A DNA stretch of 64,000 nucleotides from Campylorhamphus procurvoides (taxonomy: Eukaryota > Chordata > Aves > Passeriformes > Dendrocolaptidae): assembly GCA_013396655.1 (NCBI GenBank), contig WBMV01000462.1, positions 1,017,594 to 1,081,593 on the forward strand, given 5' to 3'. Positions 1 through 11,292 of this stretch are shown here, piece by piece. The notes under the pieces were generated by a model. That model was not told the DNA's origin. It saw only the letters and a list, made by a program, of their open reading frames with translations, and ran no database searches. Position 1 is the first letter of the stretch. Each line of letters opens with the position of its first letter. Both the position numbers and the translations under genes were made by a program.

Positions 1-77
1 GGCAGCCGCCCGCGGCCCCTGAGCGCCGGCAGGAGGAGGAGGAGGAGGAAGGCTGGGTGAGCGAGCAGCCCGCGGCC
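1..77 (+). other. VAV2: VAV2 5' untranslated region (partial)
   Basis: GC-rich leader directly upstream of the VAV2 start codon. It contains no ATG, so no upstream AUG-initiated ORF is visible. The same frame is open from a GTG at 57 but has no support as a start; the ATG at 78-80 sits in a strong Kozak context (GCGGCCATGG). The true cap site is unknown and may lie outside the window. Confidence 0.7.
31..50 (+). repeat. AGG trinucleotide repeat in the 5'UTR
   Basis: Six consecutive AGG units followed by AA, about 28 bases upstream of the ATG. Runs of GG separated by A can form two-tier G-quadruplexes in RNA and are common in CpG-island leaders. Any effect on translation is speculation. Confidence 0.8.
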
Positions 78-281
78 ATGGAGGAGTGGCGGCAGTGCGG
101 CCGCTGGCTCATCGACTGCAAAGTTTTGCCCCCGAACCACCGGGTGGTCTGGCCATCGGCGGTGGTCTTCGACCTGGCGCAGGCGCTGCGGGACGGGGTG
201 CTGCTCTGCCAGCTGCTCCACAACCTCTCCCCCGGCTCCATCGACCTCAAGGACATCAACTTCAGGCCCCAGATGTCCCAG
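78..281 (+). CDS. VAV2: VAV2 coding exon 1 (CH domain, residues 1-68)
   Basis: First coding exon of VAV2, a Rho/Rac guanine-nucleotide exchange factor that is activated by tyrosine phosphorylation downstream of receptor and non-receptor tyrosine kinases. It encodes 68 residues starting [10 protein letters not shown] and ending RPQMSQ. This is the first part of the calponin-homology domain, which in VAV proteins folds back and autoinhibits the catalytic DH domain. The CH signature DGVLLCQLL is at residues 39-47. VAV2 is favoured over VAV1 and VAV3 by [20 protein letters not shown] (11-30) and [14 protein letters not shown] (47-60), which as I recall differ clearly in the paralogues. The start is the ATG in a strong Kozak context. 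The exon ends CAG|GTAGGA, a good 5' splice site, in phase 0, and its last codon (Q68) joins the [10 protein letters not shown] segment at 27420, as in other VAV genes. Confidence 0.96.
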
Positions 282-290
282 GTAGGACGG

Positions 291-308
291 GATGGATGGA
301 TGGATGGA
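291..308 (+). repeat. GATG/GGAT tetranucleotide microsatellite
   Basis: About four and a half perfect units of a GATG repeat start nine bases inside intron 1, next to the 5' splice site. It is short, but close enough to the U1-binding region that length variation could be checked for an effect on splicing. Confidence 0.85.
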
Positions 309-740
309 GAGGTGGGTGCGGGGACCCCCACGAGCACGCCCTTGCGCGGATCGCCGGGTGCGGGTGTTGCTCTCGCAAAACTTGCTGGGGTGCGATGCTT
401 GGGAGACCGTCTGCTTCATCCCCCCCAGATGCCCAGGAGCACCCCCAGGGCTTTATCCCCCCGGTGTGTCGCCGGTCGTGCCCCGGGGCCGGGGGGCAGC
501 GCCCGTTCTTGCTCACAGCTGTCCCCCGTGGGGAAGGGCTCCGGGGCGGCGAGAGCACACCCCGGGAAGGAGGGAAACATCCCCCGGCTGTTTACAGTCA
601 TGGCGAAACAAAAGCAAATAGCAGGGCTCAAGAGAAGGAGATGGGATTATTCGGGGGTTTTACGGAGGCGCTGGCTCGTCTGGGATGCGCTGGAGCAGCG
701 AGCGCCGGGACAAAAGTTTGGCTGGGAAGATTGAAAGCAA

Positions 741-754
741 AATAAATGAATAAA
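741..754 (+). terminator. Tandem AATAAA signals early in intron 1 (possible intronic poly(A) site)
   Basis: Two canonical polyadenylation hexamers lie at 741-746 and 749-754. They follow a TGA at 732-734 that is the first stop in the exon 1 reading frame if intron 1 is not spliced. A CA-containing A-rich stretch lies 10-25 bases downstream, a plausible cleavage position. The nearest strongly GU-rich element is only near 826-838, farther away than ideal. Use of this site would give a transcript of exon 1 plus about 490 intron bases. Seen: the hexamers, the stop and their spacing. Inferred: any function. Confidence 0.3.
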
Positions 755-2050
755 ATTGTAAAAAACACCCAAACTCTCGTGGCTCTGCAAGCCTGCCCCG
801 AGCCCGGCCGGGCAGAGAGAGCAGCCATGTGGTGTCCGACCTCCCGTGTCCCCCCTCCCCGAGCTGGCACTCCCGTTGTCGCATCCCTGTGGAGCCGCAT
901 CCCTGTGGAGCTGCAGCTGCTCCGGGCTTGGGGAGTGATGGAGGGCTCGGGTCAGCGACCCTAGCTCCCCCCTGGCCCCCTGGATCTTGTTCCCTGCCCT
1001 GCTCTCATTGTGGCTCTCCGCTTTAGGGAAATCAAAAGAGCTCCCTGCATGGAAGCGTTTCCACTTTCTGGTTGGTTTTGGTGGAAAGAGGCTTTTAAAC
1101 GAAGATGGGGGTGGTGGGGAAAGGGTAAAATCAGCTCAGGTTGTTTTGGGTCTAAACGCTCTGCTTATGTTTTTGCAAGCTGAGCTGTGGATATTTGCAT
1201 GAGAATCGGGAAGTGAAATCGATTACAAACAAATGAAATGGTGTTCTCTGCCCTCCCCGCCTGCAGCCCCTGTGTTGACAAGTTCGCAGTAAACTATTGT
1301 CTTTTGTTTTTAAACAGCAGGATTTAGGGGTGAAATGGAAGGGGAACTTCCCAGTAGCGAGGGCATGGGAGGCTCCGTTTAACTTTACTGAAACCTACGA
1401 AGGTAAATAATGTAAAATACCAACACGAGTTCTGTTCCTGTGCTGTGCAAGCACTCTGCTGCTCATCTGGCAAGTGTCTGTCCCTTCTTCTGCTGGAGTT
1501 TTTCCCAGGCCAATGGTGTTTTCCAGCTGTTTGTCCCCCTCACCCAGCAAGACATTACCCCGTGTGCTGGGGGGGCTGCTGTGGATGAGGACAGCCAGGA
1601 GCTTTGAAATTTGGAGCCCCTCTTTGGGGAGCAAAGGGCATTGTGCTGTGAGGATATCACTGCTCGCTCGTGGAGTCAGAGACCTTGATCCTGCAGAAGC
1701 ATCGGAGTGGGAATTCCCAGCCTTGTGGTGAAACCAGCCTGTGTCAGCTCTGGTGCTGGCTCAGAGTAAATAACAACACGTCCTGATGCCTCTTCCCAGA
1801 GCAGAACAATGCTGTGAGATTTCCTCTTGGCTTTCCAGGCTATAAACTGATCAAACTCTCTTCCGCACAGACAGATGTTTCCAAATATAAACTGTCGTGC
1901 AGGAGCTGTAGATGTGGAGGACTAGAGCTTTCCTAGAATGTGCTGAGAATGGCATACTATGATTTTTTTTTTTCTTTGAAGGGAATACTATAATCCTACA
2001 AACCTGATTTTGGTGTGATGTTTGCCCTGGGGGGAGTTGAGCACAGGTTT
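755..2050. other. Intron 1 stretch, no gene seen
   Basis: Unique-looking intron that leaves the CpG island and becomes CpG-poor. It holds the 16-bp duplication at 881 and a short T run at 1963-1973. Open frames on both strands are short and resemble no known protein. Confidence 0.6.
881..912 (+). repeat. 16-bp tandem duplication
   Basis: Two adjacent copies of a 16-base unit beginning GCATCCCTGTGGAGC, differing only at the last base (881-896 and 897-912). It looks like a replication-slippage duplication within intron 1. Confidence 0.8.
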
Positions 2051-2152
2051 AAAGATGTGGCACTTGGGGACATGGTTTAGAGGTGGACTCAGCAGTGTTA
2101 GTTAATGGCTGGACTCAATGATCTAAGGACTTTTCCAGCCTCAACTATGATC
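2051..2152 (+). mobile_element. CR1 LINE 3' tail, sense orientation
   Basis: It contains the avian CR1 3'-end words GTGGCACTTGGGGACATGG, GTTAATGGCTGGACTCAATG and ACTTTTCCAGCCTCAACTAT in the expected order. This is the 3' terminal ~100 bases of a 5'-truncated, inactive copy. It belongs to the tail type that normally ends CCAACCTAAATGATTCTATG and is moderately diverged from it. No reverse-transcriptase coding remains. Confidence 0.8.
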
Positions 2153-5100
2153 TGGGGAGACTCCCAGGGATAGCTTTGACAGGAGGCTCTTGCTGCCCTT
2201 GCTGAGGCAGGTGTTGCTGGTTTGAGGGGAGAGTTTACAACCTTCCTGTCCTTAATAAAATTGCTCTCTGCTTACCCCACCTGGCTGCTTTCCCAGCTTT
2301 AGGGGAGCACGAGGGGAACTGGCTGATTTGGATGGCTTTGGTGGTCACCTCTGCAAGAACCTGCTCATCAGAGGAGACCAACACAAAGCTGAGCCCACAG
2401 GGTATGCAGAGCCATCACTTGGCATAGGACTGGGTGCTCTGGGAGGCTCAACTGATGCTTGTCCTGGGACCTAAATCTTGATGTGTTTGGTGCTTCTGTG
2501 GCAATTCCTGAATTTGGGAATCTGGCTTCTTCCCCAGGGTGGCTAAAAGGCATCTTCTGCTGTGCTGGCAGCCTTGGGAGGTGAGAGGGGAAAAAGGGAT
2601 CTGAACCCAAAACTACAGGGGGATAAAAATTTCTGTGGTTGCCAGTGCTCAGTTGAGTCTCTCTAGGCCAAATTTCAGAGGGAGAGTGTAGGAACCCATC
2701 TCCATCACACAGCTGTGATGTGTTCAGACACAGGGTAGAGATGTGCAAGACAGAGCGCGCCTAGAAACTTCAGAGGTGGTTTTTGATGATAAATGCACAT
2801 TTTACCTGGCTGGCTGGGCTGGCTAACCAGCTGTCTGCCTCGCTACAGAGGTTATTTCTTTTATTAATCAGTTAAAATGCCAGGGGACAAGACACTTGAG
2901 CTAGACTTGAAACACCCAGTAATATTCTGTCATCCACCTTTCTCAGTGAATTAAGTGGGGCTGTGCAGGTGTGTAATGAGAAACAGATTTCTGCCCGAGG
3001 TGAGCAGCGTTTCAAAAGCCAGAGGTGAAATCACATCTCTCTGCAGAGAAACTCTTTAAGATCCAGACACTTGCGTGTTATTTTTTTAATCCCTTCCCAT
3101 GCTGATTTGTTTTCCCTTGCAGCTGTGGAAGGTGTGCTGTGAGGTGAGGCTGGAGTGTTAGCAGTACTGCCTTGGGGGGGAGGCTGTAGGGACTGGTGCT
3201 CTTGCTGTGGAGGGATGAACTGGTGTCCCTGTCATCCTAAATCCTTCCCCATCCTCCTAAAACCTCCCGATGCTTGTTCAGCAGAGAAGACAGGTCAGTG
3301 AAATGGCCAGGCTGGCCACACAGCAATAGTTTAATACATGGTTCTTAATTAAATAAACGAGGCAAATAGCTCCATTAGGTTGCAGAATCAAGTTTGCATT
3401 ATTTTCATGCTCAATTCCAGCACTTTGGGGTCCTTGGGAGGATGGGATGACCCAAAGCTACTGAACCTCCACAGTGGCCAACAAAATAAACAGGAAAAAC
3501 AGTCTTAAAGCCTAGTTCTCCTCTGAGAGTCAGTGAATGTGAGGCCAGTTTTGATGAGCCTGGAGTAAAACTTGATTTCTACTAATTGCTTTTGCTGGAG
3601 AAGCTGTTTCTGGAGAGTTGGGAAGTGGGATCAACGTACTTGCCCTTGGTACTTATTGATCATTATGTCTATTACTGTGATTGGATTTTGGGGCTCGTTA
3701 TGCAAGGTGGTTTCCCAGCCAACTGCAAGAGCATGATGCAAAGGACATTTGTAAGTGGGAATGGATGTAGGAGCCCTTAGGTTTTTATTCCCTGTCCCCT
3801 GTGCTTAGCTCTCAGCACAGGGGGACTACGCCATCCCCAGAATCCCACTGTTCTCCCCATTCCCCTTACCTGGCACAAACTTCCAGTCCTCTGTCACTGT
3901 GTGGTACAGCTGCTCTTGCATCCCAAGCTCCTCTTTGTGAGTAAGATGGAGGTCTCTGAGCTTTGTGTTTTCATCAGCAATTAGGTTTGAATCATAATTT
4001 TGTTAAGTGTCTGGTCAAATACAAATTAAATGAATCTTCACTCGTGTTTCAGCATGGTGAGGTGTAAAAAAATATGTGCAATAAAAAGATTGCACGTTTG
4101 GGTGAGGTTGATATTTGGTGGCATGAGTTTTGTGGTGTTTTTTTAATGTTTGCCTTAGATAAAATTAATCCTTCCTGACAGGGACTGAGGATGTAGGGAC
4201 ACTCAAGCCCTGCTGCAGTGTGCTTCTTCTCAGGCAGATCTCTGGGCAGAGACCTTTTGGGGGCTGAATCAGCTATGCTGGACTTCTTTTCTCTTGGGAG
4301 GTTGATCAGGAATTATCCCTGATGCTGGAACACCTGGGAGCTGGAGCTTCTTGCAGTGTCACCTTCTATAACAATGGAATTCCTCCGTGTGTTAAGAGAG
4401 GTGGGAATTGGTACCTACATCAAAGCTATTGTGCACTTCTAGGGCTTGCTGGTGTGATTTAACATCGAGACTCCCATTCATACCACACTATATTCATGCC
4501 TCCTCTAAGGTTGGTCTGGATACTGTTAAAGAGAATGTTTTCCTGCTTCAGAATCTCCTGGACTCTCGAGATGGAGCAGCCATAGATTTAATGTGTGTAT
4601 TTGTGTGTGCACAGACTTTAAGTTAGCAGTAATGGCCAGCTCATTAAGGATTCTTATTTTGAAGCATATTGACATCTCTCTAGAGATAATCCATCTCGGT
4701 CTGCAGCGCCTGGGGGTTTTATTAGGGCTCTTGAGACTGATGAGACACAGCAAACTTAATTGGCGCGATGACTTGGCTGCCCACTGCTCTGTTTTGCTCT
4801 TATTAAGGAGCCACGCAGACAACTGACTCCCAGGATTGATGGGTGTAACGCCCTACACCTGACTGAGCTGTCAGATGGCTTCATGCCCGTTGTTTCTTCT
4901 CCCAGGTGTCATTAATTTGCTATCAAAATCCTATTTATTGATGATGCAGGCGCTCATTTGCCATGACAACAGAGAGCAGGTGGTTTGTAGCCACTGCCTC
5001 CCTCAGGTACGTGGAAGATGAAGGCACCTTCGTGTGTTTGATACTGGTAATTATTCACAAGACTTTGGGATTTTTAGCATGCCACTTGAAGGGTTTATAG

Positions 5101-6620
5101 CTGCAGTGCTTGTAATTACTTCCATATGTCATGATAGTAGTTAAATATAATTCAGTATTATCAGAGCTGACTGGGTAGGTGGGTTGTTTGAGCAAGGTCT
5201 GTGTAGCAACTCTGATTTACCCTGCTCAGGTCCTCTGGCTTTTTATTTACTCTCTGCTTCTTGAAATTGAGTTCTGTTCCAAAAAAAAGGCTATAAAAAA
5301 TGGCCTCATTACATATCCCTGTTTACTGTGTCTCAGTGACTTCCCGTTTGGATGTGCTGAGCTTTACAAAGGGGAAAAAAGGTGCTCTGTGTGTACGGCC
5401 AAGCTCGTGAGCTCCTTGCAAATAGGAGCCCCTTCCAGTCTTCCTTCCCAGCCCCCTCTTCGTGCCTCCTGCATGTCAAGTAGAGCCCTAAAACCTTGTT
5501 AGCCACAGGTAGTACCCTCTTTTTTGGCTGCATGAGGTTGCAATATCCAACTGAACCTGCAGCTGAAGGCTCATATGTATTCTGGTGGGGCAGAAGAAGG
5601 CGGAAAGTGTTAGATGGATCCTGTGGGCTGTGCCAAGCAGCATGAAAAGCAGTGAAAACTTTTCTTGCCCCCCTTCCCTTGAATGATTGATGAGAGTTAA
5701 ATACCTGCATTAAATACCTACCAGGAACGGGCTCTCGAATGAATAGAAGCTTTTAAAAACACAAAGCCAAGAAAACAGTCAATTTGGTCGTTTCTCAAGT
5801 TGGGACCGGTCTTGGAAGCTGCCTTCTCTCTCAACAGCATGTTGATGAGCTGTAAAAAATGCTTGGCTTGTCCATCCTCCTTGGTGGCGATCCCTGGTGC
5901 TGGATGTACGGCCAGGAACACGGGGTACCTTCCTGCTCGGTCCCTCCGGGGAGGAACAGCTGGAGTCTCAGCAGTGGCACTTGTGATGCTCAGCTGCTGG
6001 GGCTGGGCTCAAGCAGGGCTGTTGGGTGACGGATTAGGGCTGCAGAAATTTAGGCTGGGTTATGTGGGAGGACTAAGCATCACCACCTCAGCCGTGCCTG
6101 GGGGGATGTGACCCACCACCCTGGTGTGGGTGTGGGAGCCCCTGGCCTTGTGCTTTCTTCAGCTCATCTGGAGTCAGAAGGGACCTGATTTTTGGCAGTG
6201 GCAGAAATGTTGCTTCAGACTGACCTGAGGGCGAATTTTTGATCCGTTTCTTTGTCTTCTCTTAAAGGGCCAAACCTTTTTTCTGGCATTTGAGCTTTTT
6301 CCCTTCTCCACTTGACTCCCCTCAAACCTGTGTTTAGAAGTCTATCAAATACGCTCATCCCATAAATCCCAGCAGCCTGGGCTGGGGGTTCCTAGGGCAG
6401 AGCTGGGCTGGGAGCACCAGGATCCTACTGATTTAAGGTGCAGTGTGAATGAGGGGGTAGAGGACTACTGCACATGGAAAGTGTTCATATTGAGGTGGAG
6501 AGGATTGGATGGTGGAGGCTGGTAGGTACAGTGAAATTGGCAACACCTCTGGGAAGTGAAGATATTTCTGCTTTGAGTTTTTTAAAGCATGAATCCACCT
6601 CCTTTGAGCTGCACAGTAGC
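2153..6620. other. Intron 1 stretch with one candidate regulatory block
   Basis: No gene recognised. Most of it is ordinary intron. The segment 4560-5000 stands out for AT-rich homeodomain-like motifs and a T-box-like half site (AGGTGTCA, 4904-4911), and is reported among the findings. Confidence 0.5.
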
Positions 6621-6665
6621 TTTTCTTTTTTTTTCTCTTTTTTTTTTGTTCTCTCCCCTTCTCTT
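6621..6665 (+). repeat. T/C-rich low-complexity tract
   Basis: A 45-base pyrimidine-rich run made mainly of T with scattered C and one G. It resembles a polypyrimidine tract, but no splice acceptor followed by a recognisable exon is visible after it. Confidence 0.75.
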
Positions 6666-8308
6666 GACATCAGTCAGATCCCTTGGACTCTCAGTGATCA
6701 TATAATGGTCCTGTGACTGCTCTTCCAGCAGCAGCACAGCTTCCCAGGGCTCTCATCCCATCCAAAGGCTTGCTCAGTGCCCATCAGGGTGACCTGCTCT
6801 CCTGTTAATGTGAGTCCATCTGTCTGCCCAGCTGTCCGTGCAGCATCCCAGCACCCCTGGGGCTCATCCTGTGCCTCCTGGGTGAGTGCTGGCCCCAGGC
6901 AAAGCCTGGCCTTGTCCCTGCTGCCGGCCTGCAGTGAGTCACCCCCAGCTCTCCTGTCAGAATTAGCCCCAGGGCACGAATTTGGGCACAGGGTGACTCC
7001 TGTGTTGCTTTACAGCAGCAGCCCAGGTTCACCTGCCAGCTCTGCTATGTGTCCTGCTTATTCTGAGCTCTGTGCCCTCGATGCCCCTTCCATAGGAGAG
7101 GGAAGGACCTTCTGTTTCAGGGCAGCTGTTAAGCACAGTCTGCATGTGTGACAACATCAAACTTGGCGTTAATGAAATTACTTTTCTCAGGATTGCATCT
7201 CCCCTTCAAGAGAAAGCCTGGAAAAAAGGTCTGTTTCTAATACAACTGGCTTCCCCCCCACTTTATGTTTTCTTTGGGTGCAGCTCAGGGCTGTGCTTCA
7301 TCCGATGATACAACTCTGATGCAGCCACTCCTTGCTCTCCACCCTCTGTGGTGTTTCCAGTGGATGGACAGGCAGGGCTGGGCTCTCCTGCCTGGCTGCT
7401 GTTTGAGGTTGGACACACCAGCAAAGTGCAGAGCTTTGTGTATAACAACTCTGTGCAGCTGTCCAGGTGTCTCCAGCCTCGGGTTTATGGGGTGACCTTG
7501 CAGCTGCTGAGCCCTGTGGCTGTGATCTGCTCCTTCTCAGGACACAGGTGTTTTGTGCTGCTCCTGGGAGTGTTTGACTGGGATCCTGTTCTGAAATAGC
7601 CCTGCTGAGTCCTGTCCCTGTTCATAATAAGGGGAGAGGGGGAAGGTTAAAAGGTTTTCATGGAGGAAATTTCTCTTTCTTTTCCAGCATATGCTTTAAT
7701 AGTGATGGAGGGGGGAGTAAATTGGCCCTTTTGTAGCGTTCATATCTTTTGTTGTGTTTTATAGTGGTTTACAGCTAAATGGAACATCTGGTATTTGAAG
7801 GGGGCCGAGGAGGGAACAGAGGAGGCTTGTGGCTGAGGAAGGGGAGGAGCGGGAGAAGTGATTTGTGTTTACTGCTGCAAACACAGAATTATCTGTGAAA
7901 TCTGCTGAACTCCTGGGCATGACGAGAGCATTCAGTGCATGGAAAACAAATGTATGCCCAAGCTGGCATTCCCTGTGCTGTGTGGCCAAGCTCTGGCTGC
8001 TCGAGTCCTGCAGATGGGACACGCTCCTCCATCCCTATGGGAAAGCCCCAAAGTGATGCCTTGCACTGGACTTGTCACCATGTCCTTGCTGAGCTCCTGC
8101 ATTCTCTGAAGGGAGATGGTTTTGCTTTCTAGGATGAGCTGTTTGGCTCTTTGGGTTTATCAGGTAGTTGGAATGCTCACAGCTGGGCTGGGAGCGTTCA
8201 AGTTCACGGGAGGATAGAGATTTTCTCTAAAGCAGAGCCTTGTTCAGGAGAGGTTGGGCTGGTCTCTGTGGCAGAAGCAATAAGAACAGGAGATAGATGT
8301 GTGGTGGT
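6666..8308. other. Intron 1 stretch, nothing recognised
   Basis: GC-moderate intron with overlapping chance open frames on both strands, for example 6777-7151 (+). None carries a recognisable domain, start context or splice signals that would support a gene. Confidence 0.5.
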
Positions 8309-8394
8309 ATAAATATGTTATATGTATATATGTAAATATGGGCTAGAGATAGATGTGTAAAATACATACATATATTTATATATAAATAAAATTG
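8309..8394. repeat. AT-rich TATA/ATAC low-complexity tract
   Basis: About 86 bases dominated by TATATG, ATACAT and TATATAAATA words, with two copies of AGATAGATGTGT at its start and middle. It is a degenerate dinucleotide-type microsatellite. Confidence 0.75.
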
Positions 8395-11190
8395 TTTCTT
8401 TAAGAGCTGGAGTGTGTTAAACACTGGAAATCCCAGGCTGAGTGGCATGTCCCCAGGACAGGAAATGTGTACAGCATTGGGACAGGCTTTTGTGCATGTT
8501 GAGACCCTCAGTGTTTATGGGAAGCACTTTCTCATGTGAGTGATTTTCCAAGAAAGTCGCCTTGGAGAGGGGAGGAGACAAAATAAAAGAGGCAAGTCTT
8601 TTTCTCCCATAGCTGTGGGGGAATTGTGACTTTAAACAGAATATAAAACTGAAAGTTTCCTAGTAAACCCAGTATGTTACTCTGAAGAGTTTATGATTTT
8701 TTTTTTCCCCTTTTATAGATCAACTTCTATATCTTTTTCTGCTGCTGCAGGGCTTGGGGCTGTTCTCTGGGAATTGCTGCTGGAGCAGCAGCTGTTCAGC
8801 ACAGCGTGGGCAAACTGTCCCTGGGCCTTCCCTTAGTGCCCCTCCGTAAACAGATGCTTGTTCTGCACGGTGCAAATGGCTTTGTAATGGTGATTTGGCA
8901 AACCATTTGGTTTTGGGCAGAGCCTGCAGGGTCCCAAGCAGGATGGATGGCAGAGCTCTGGGTTTTTGGGGACTGTGTGTTCTCAGGGTGCTGGTGGCAC
9001 CCTGCAGCTTCCATCTCTCAGGAGGTGCTTGCAGAACCAGCCCCTGGGGAGATGTGTGATCTTGTAGGTGGATGTGGGGGTGTTTTAACAAAATTATCAG
9101 TTTTCAAGCAACGAAATAGGCCTAAAAACTTCTTATTGCCACGGGACCAGGAGCATGGAGCCACCCAGCACAGCAGCAACCGTGCCAGGAGAAGGCTGGG
9201 CATGCAGGCTGCCTGCCCAGCTCCAGGCTCTCTCCAAAAGGCTGGATTTTTGAGTGTGAGGTTGCAGGATGTGAACTGAGTGTTGCACTGAGGTTTGCTG
9301 ACCTGTCTGGACTGTGCTGGACTGGTCTGTGCTGGGAGCTGACATTCCCAGGGAGGCAGGCCATGATTCATGGAGCATCTTGCTGCATAGGTCATCTTTT
9401 GTTTGTGAAACCAACTAGAGATGGTACTACTTGAGCACAAATGTTTTTACATAAAACTAGAGGTTCTGATGGGGTTTCTGAAATAATTAAAAATTACATC
9501 TGGGATCTTGGCAGATGTGAATCATTCTGCCCTCTGGGCTTTCAGGTTCCAGTGCTGAGGGCAGGATGCTGGGCAGCATCACAGATTTGGTATCTAACTT
9601 TGGCCCTTTCTCATACATCAGTTGAGTTTTGGTTTCTCCAGGGGCTCAGATGTTCACATTGATAGAGAGTGAGGACATTTCCAAGGGACTTCTCAGCTTT
9701 AACTGATGCCACTCCCACCAGCTTTGGCCACTTTCTGCCTGATGCAATCAGTGTCTCACTGGTGAGAACTTCATCCCAGACACAGCAAACGTGGTCAGAT
9801 GTCCTGAGCTGTGGGCAGCAAAACCTGTTCCTTGGGACAGGATGGGTGGCTGTGACTGGGGAGGAGGGCAGTGATGCTTCCCTGATACCACAGCCCTGGC
9901 TGAGAAAGAGGAGTGGGGCTGGGCAGACCTTTTGCTGGAAGGTTTTACAGCCTCAGCAGGTTCAGGTGCAAGCTTTACCCACATGGAGAACACCTAAACA
10001 TTTTTTTTCTTAGAGGTGGCAAAGGTTAGAAGTGAATTTCCCTTGTGTTGACAGCTCTGCTATCTCGGGAAGGGTAATGAGGGAGCTTTAATGAAGCTAC
10101 AGTATCTGCCTGAGAGTGGGGTTTGAGCCAGGTTGTTGCAAGAAGCATTTCTAATTAGGAGAGATTTAATTCCAGATTTTTGTCATCCCCCCCCTTCCCT
10201 CTTAATTATATTTGCTAACATGTTTAACAGCTTTCCCTTCAGAAAAGAACAATTTATTCAAAGGTCATAAATAGATTCTGGCATTAATTACTCCAGGAGT
10301 CACACTGGGCTGCTCTGGAGAAAGCAACTCCATGGGGAATGCTAAACCTTTTGCAGTTGGATTTAGCTGTGGTTGAAATGACTTTGTTTGCACACACCCC
10401 CCAACAAAGACACCCCTACAAAAACGGTTCTTGCAGCCACACTTGTGCCCAGCTGAAAGCCCACAGCTCATTTCCGTGAGTTTTTGGAACAAGCCTGTAA
10501 ATCACATCATCTCCCTTGATCGCTCCATCTTTGCATTGCAAGATTTGGGGGTATTTTTGTCGATTAGTTTTGGATCCCATCGCTGCCCTGGGTGCTGTGC
10601 AGGAGCAGGGAGGGCAAAGCCTGGCCACTTTGCTGGATGTGCTGCTGTCAGGGACCACTGACCACTGTGGCAGCAGGGCAGGGCTGAGCTGTTTCCCTCA
10701 GTGCTGAACACCCCCCAAACCTTATCCGGGTGCCCAGATTAGGTTAATAGTTTTTGTAACCTCCGGATTTTGGAGCGGCTGTAACATCTGTTCCAAGTGA
10801 TAATAAAGCAGTGCTGAGGGAGAATTAGCATACAGCTGCTGGGGTGGGTGAGAGCCTCTATAGAAAAATAAATGAATTTATTGATGGAAGATGAAGCCTC
10901 ATTGCATTTTCATAGTTCCTGGTAATTCTGGCAGTGTGGGCAAAATCTGTTCCTTTGCAGTGGGAAAGGACAGGGCTGTGATGTGGGGCTCTGATGGGCA
11001 TTTGAGACTTGAGTGTCCTTTGTTTTATCATTTCAGCCCTCACCCCCAGCCAAGAGTACTTTTGCTGGCTTTTTGAATGTTTTCCTGGCATGGTTAAATC
11101 TGCTGGATGAGCCCTGTTCCTGGGTGGAGCTGGGCTGGCTGTGTGTGGCTGAATATTTAATACCTCTTGGAGTAGCTCTGCTTTCCTGGA
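8395..11190. other. Intron 1 stretch, nothing recognised
   Basis: Ordinary intron. Chance frames such as 8806-9279 (+) and 9018-9440 (-) overlap each other on opposite strands and match no family that I know. Confidence 0.5.
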
Positions 11191-11292
11191 GACCTGATCT
11201 GGTGGATGGCATCTCTGCACATCCTGGGGGGATTGGAACCAGGTGATATTTAAGGTGCCTTCTGTCCTAAGCCATTCTGTGCTTCCATAATT
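11191..11292 (+). mobile_element. CR1 LINE 3' tail, sense orientation
   Basis: The order GACCTGATCTGGTGGATGGCA, then GGGGGATTGGAACCAGGTGA, then TTTAAGGTGCCTTCTGTCC and CCATTCTGTG matches the end of the avian CR1 tail that finishes CCCAAACCATTCTATG. It is diverged and 5'-truncated. Confidence 0.75.

Larger units (their letters stand above)
1..720. promoter_or_regulatory. CpG island over VAV2 5' end
   Basis: CpG dinucleotides are dense from the first base through exon 1 and the first few hundred bases of intron 1, and become sparse after about 720-780. The rest of the window is CpG-poor. This is the usual signature of a CpG-island promoter of a broadly expressed vertebrate gene. The core promoter and transcription start site are probably at or upstream of base 1, so only the downstream part of the island is visible. 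I judged the boundary by eye; no observed/expected ratio was computed. Confidence 0.75.

Noticed and set aside
57..77. GTG at 57 as an in-frame upstream start of VAV2
   Set aside because: The ATG at 78 has a strong Kozak context and gives the expected VAV2 N-terminus; the upstream codons are leader.
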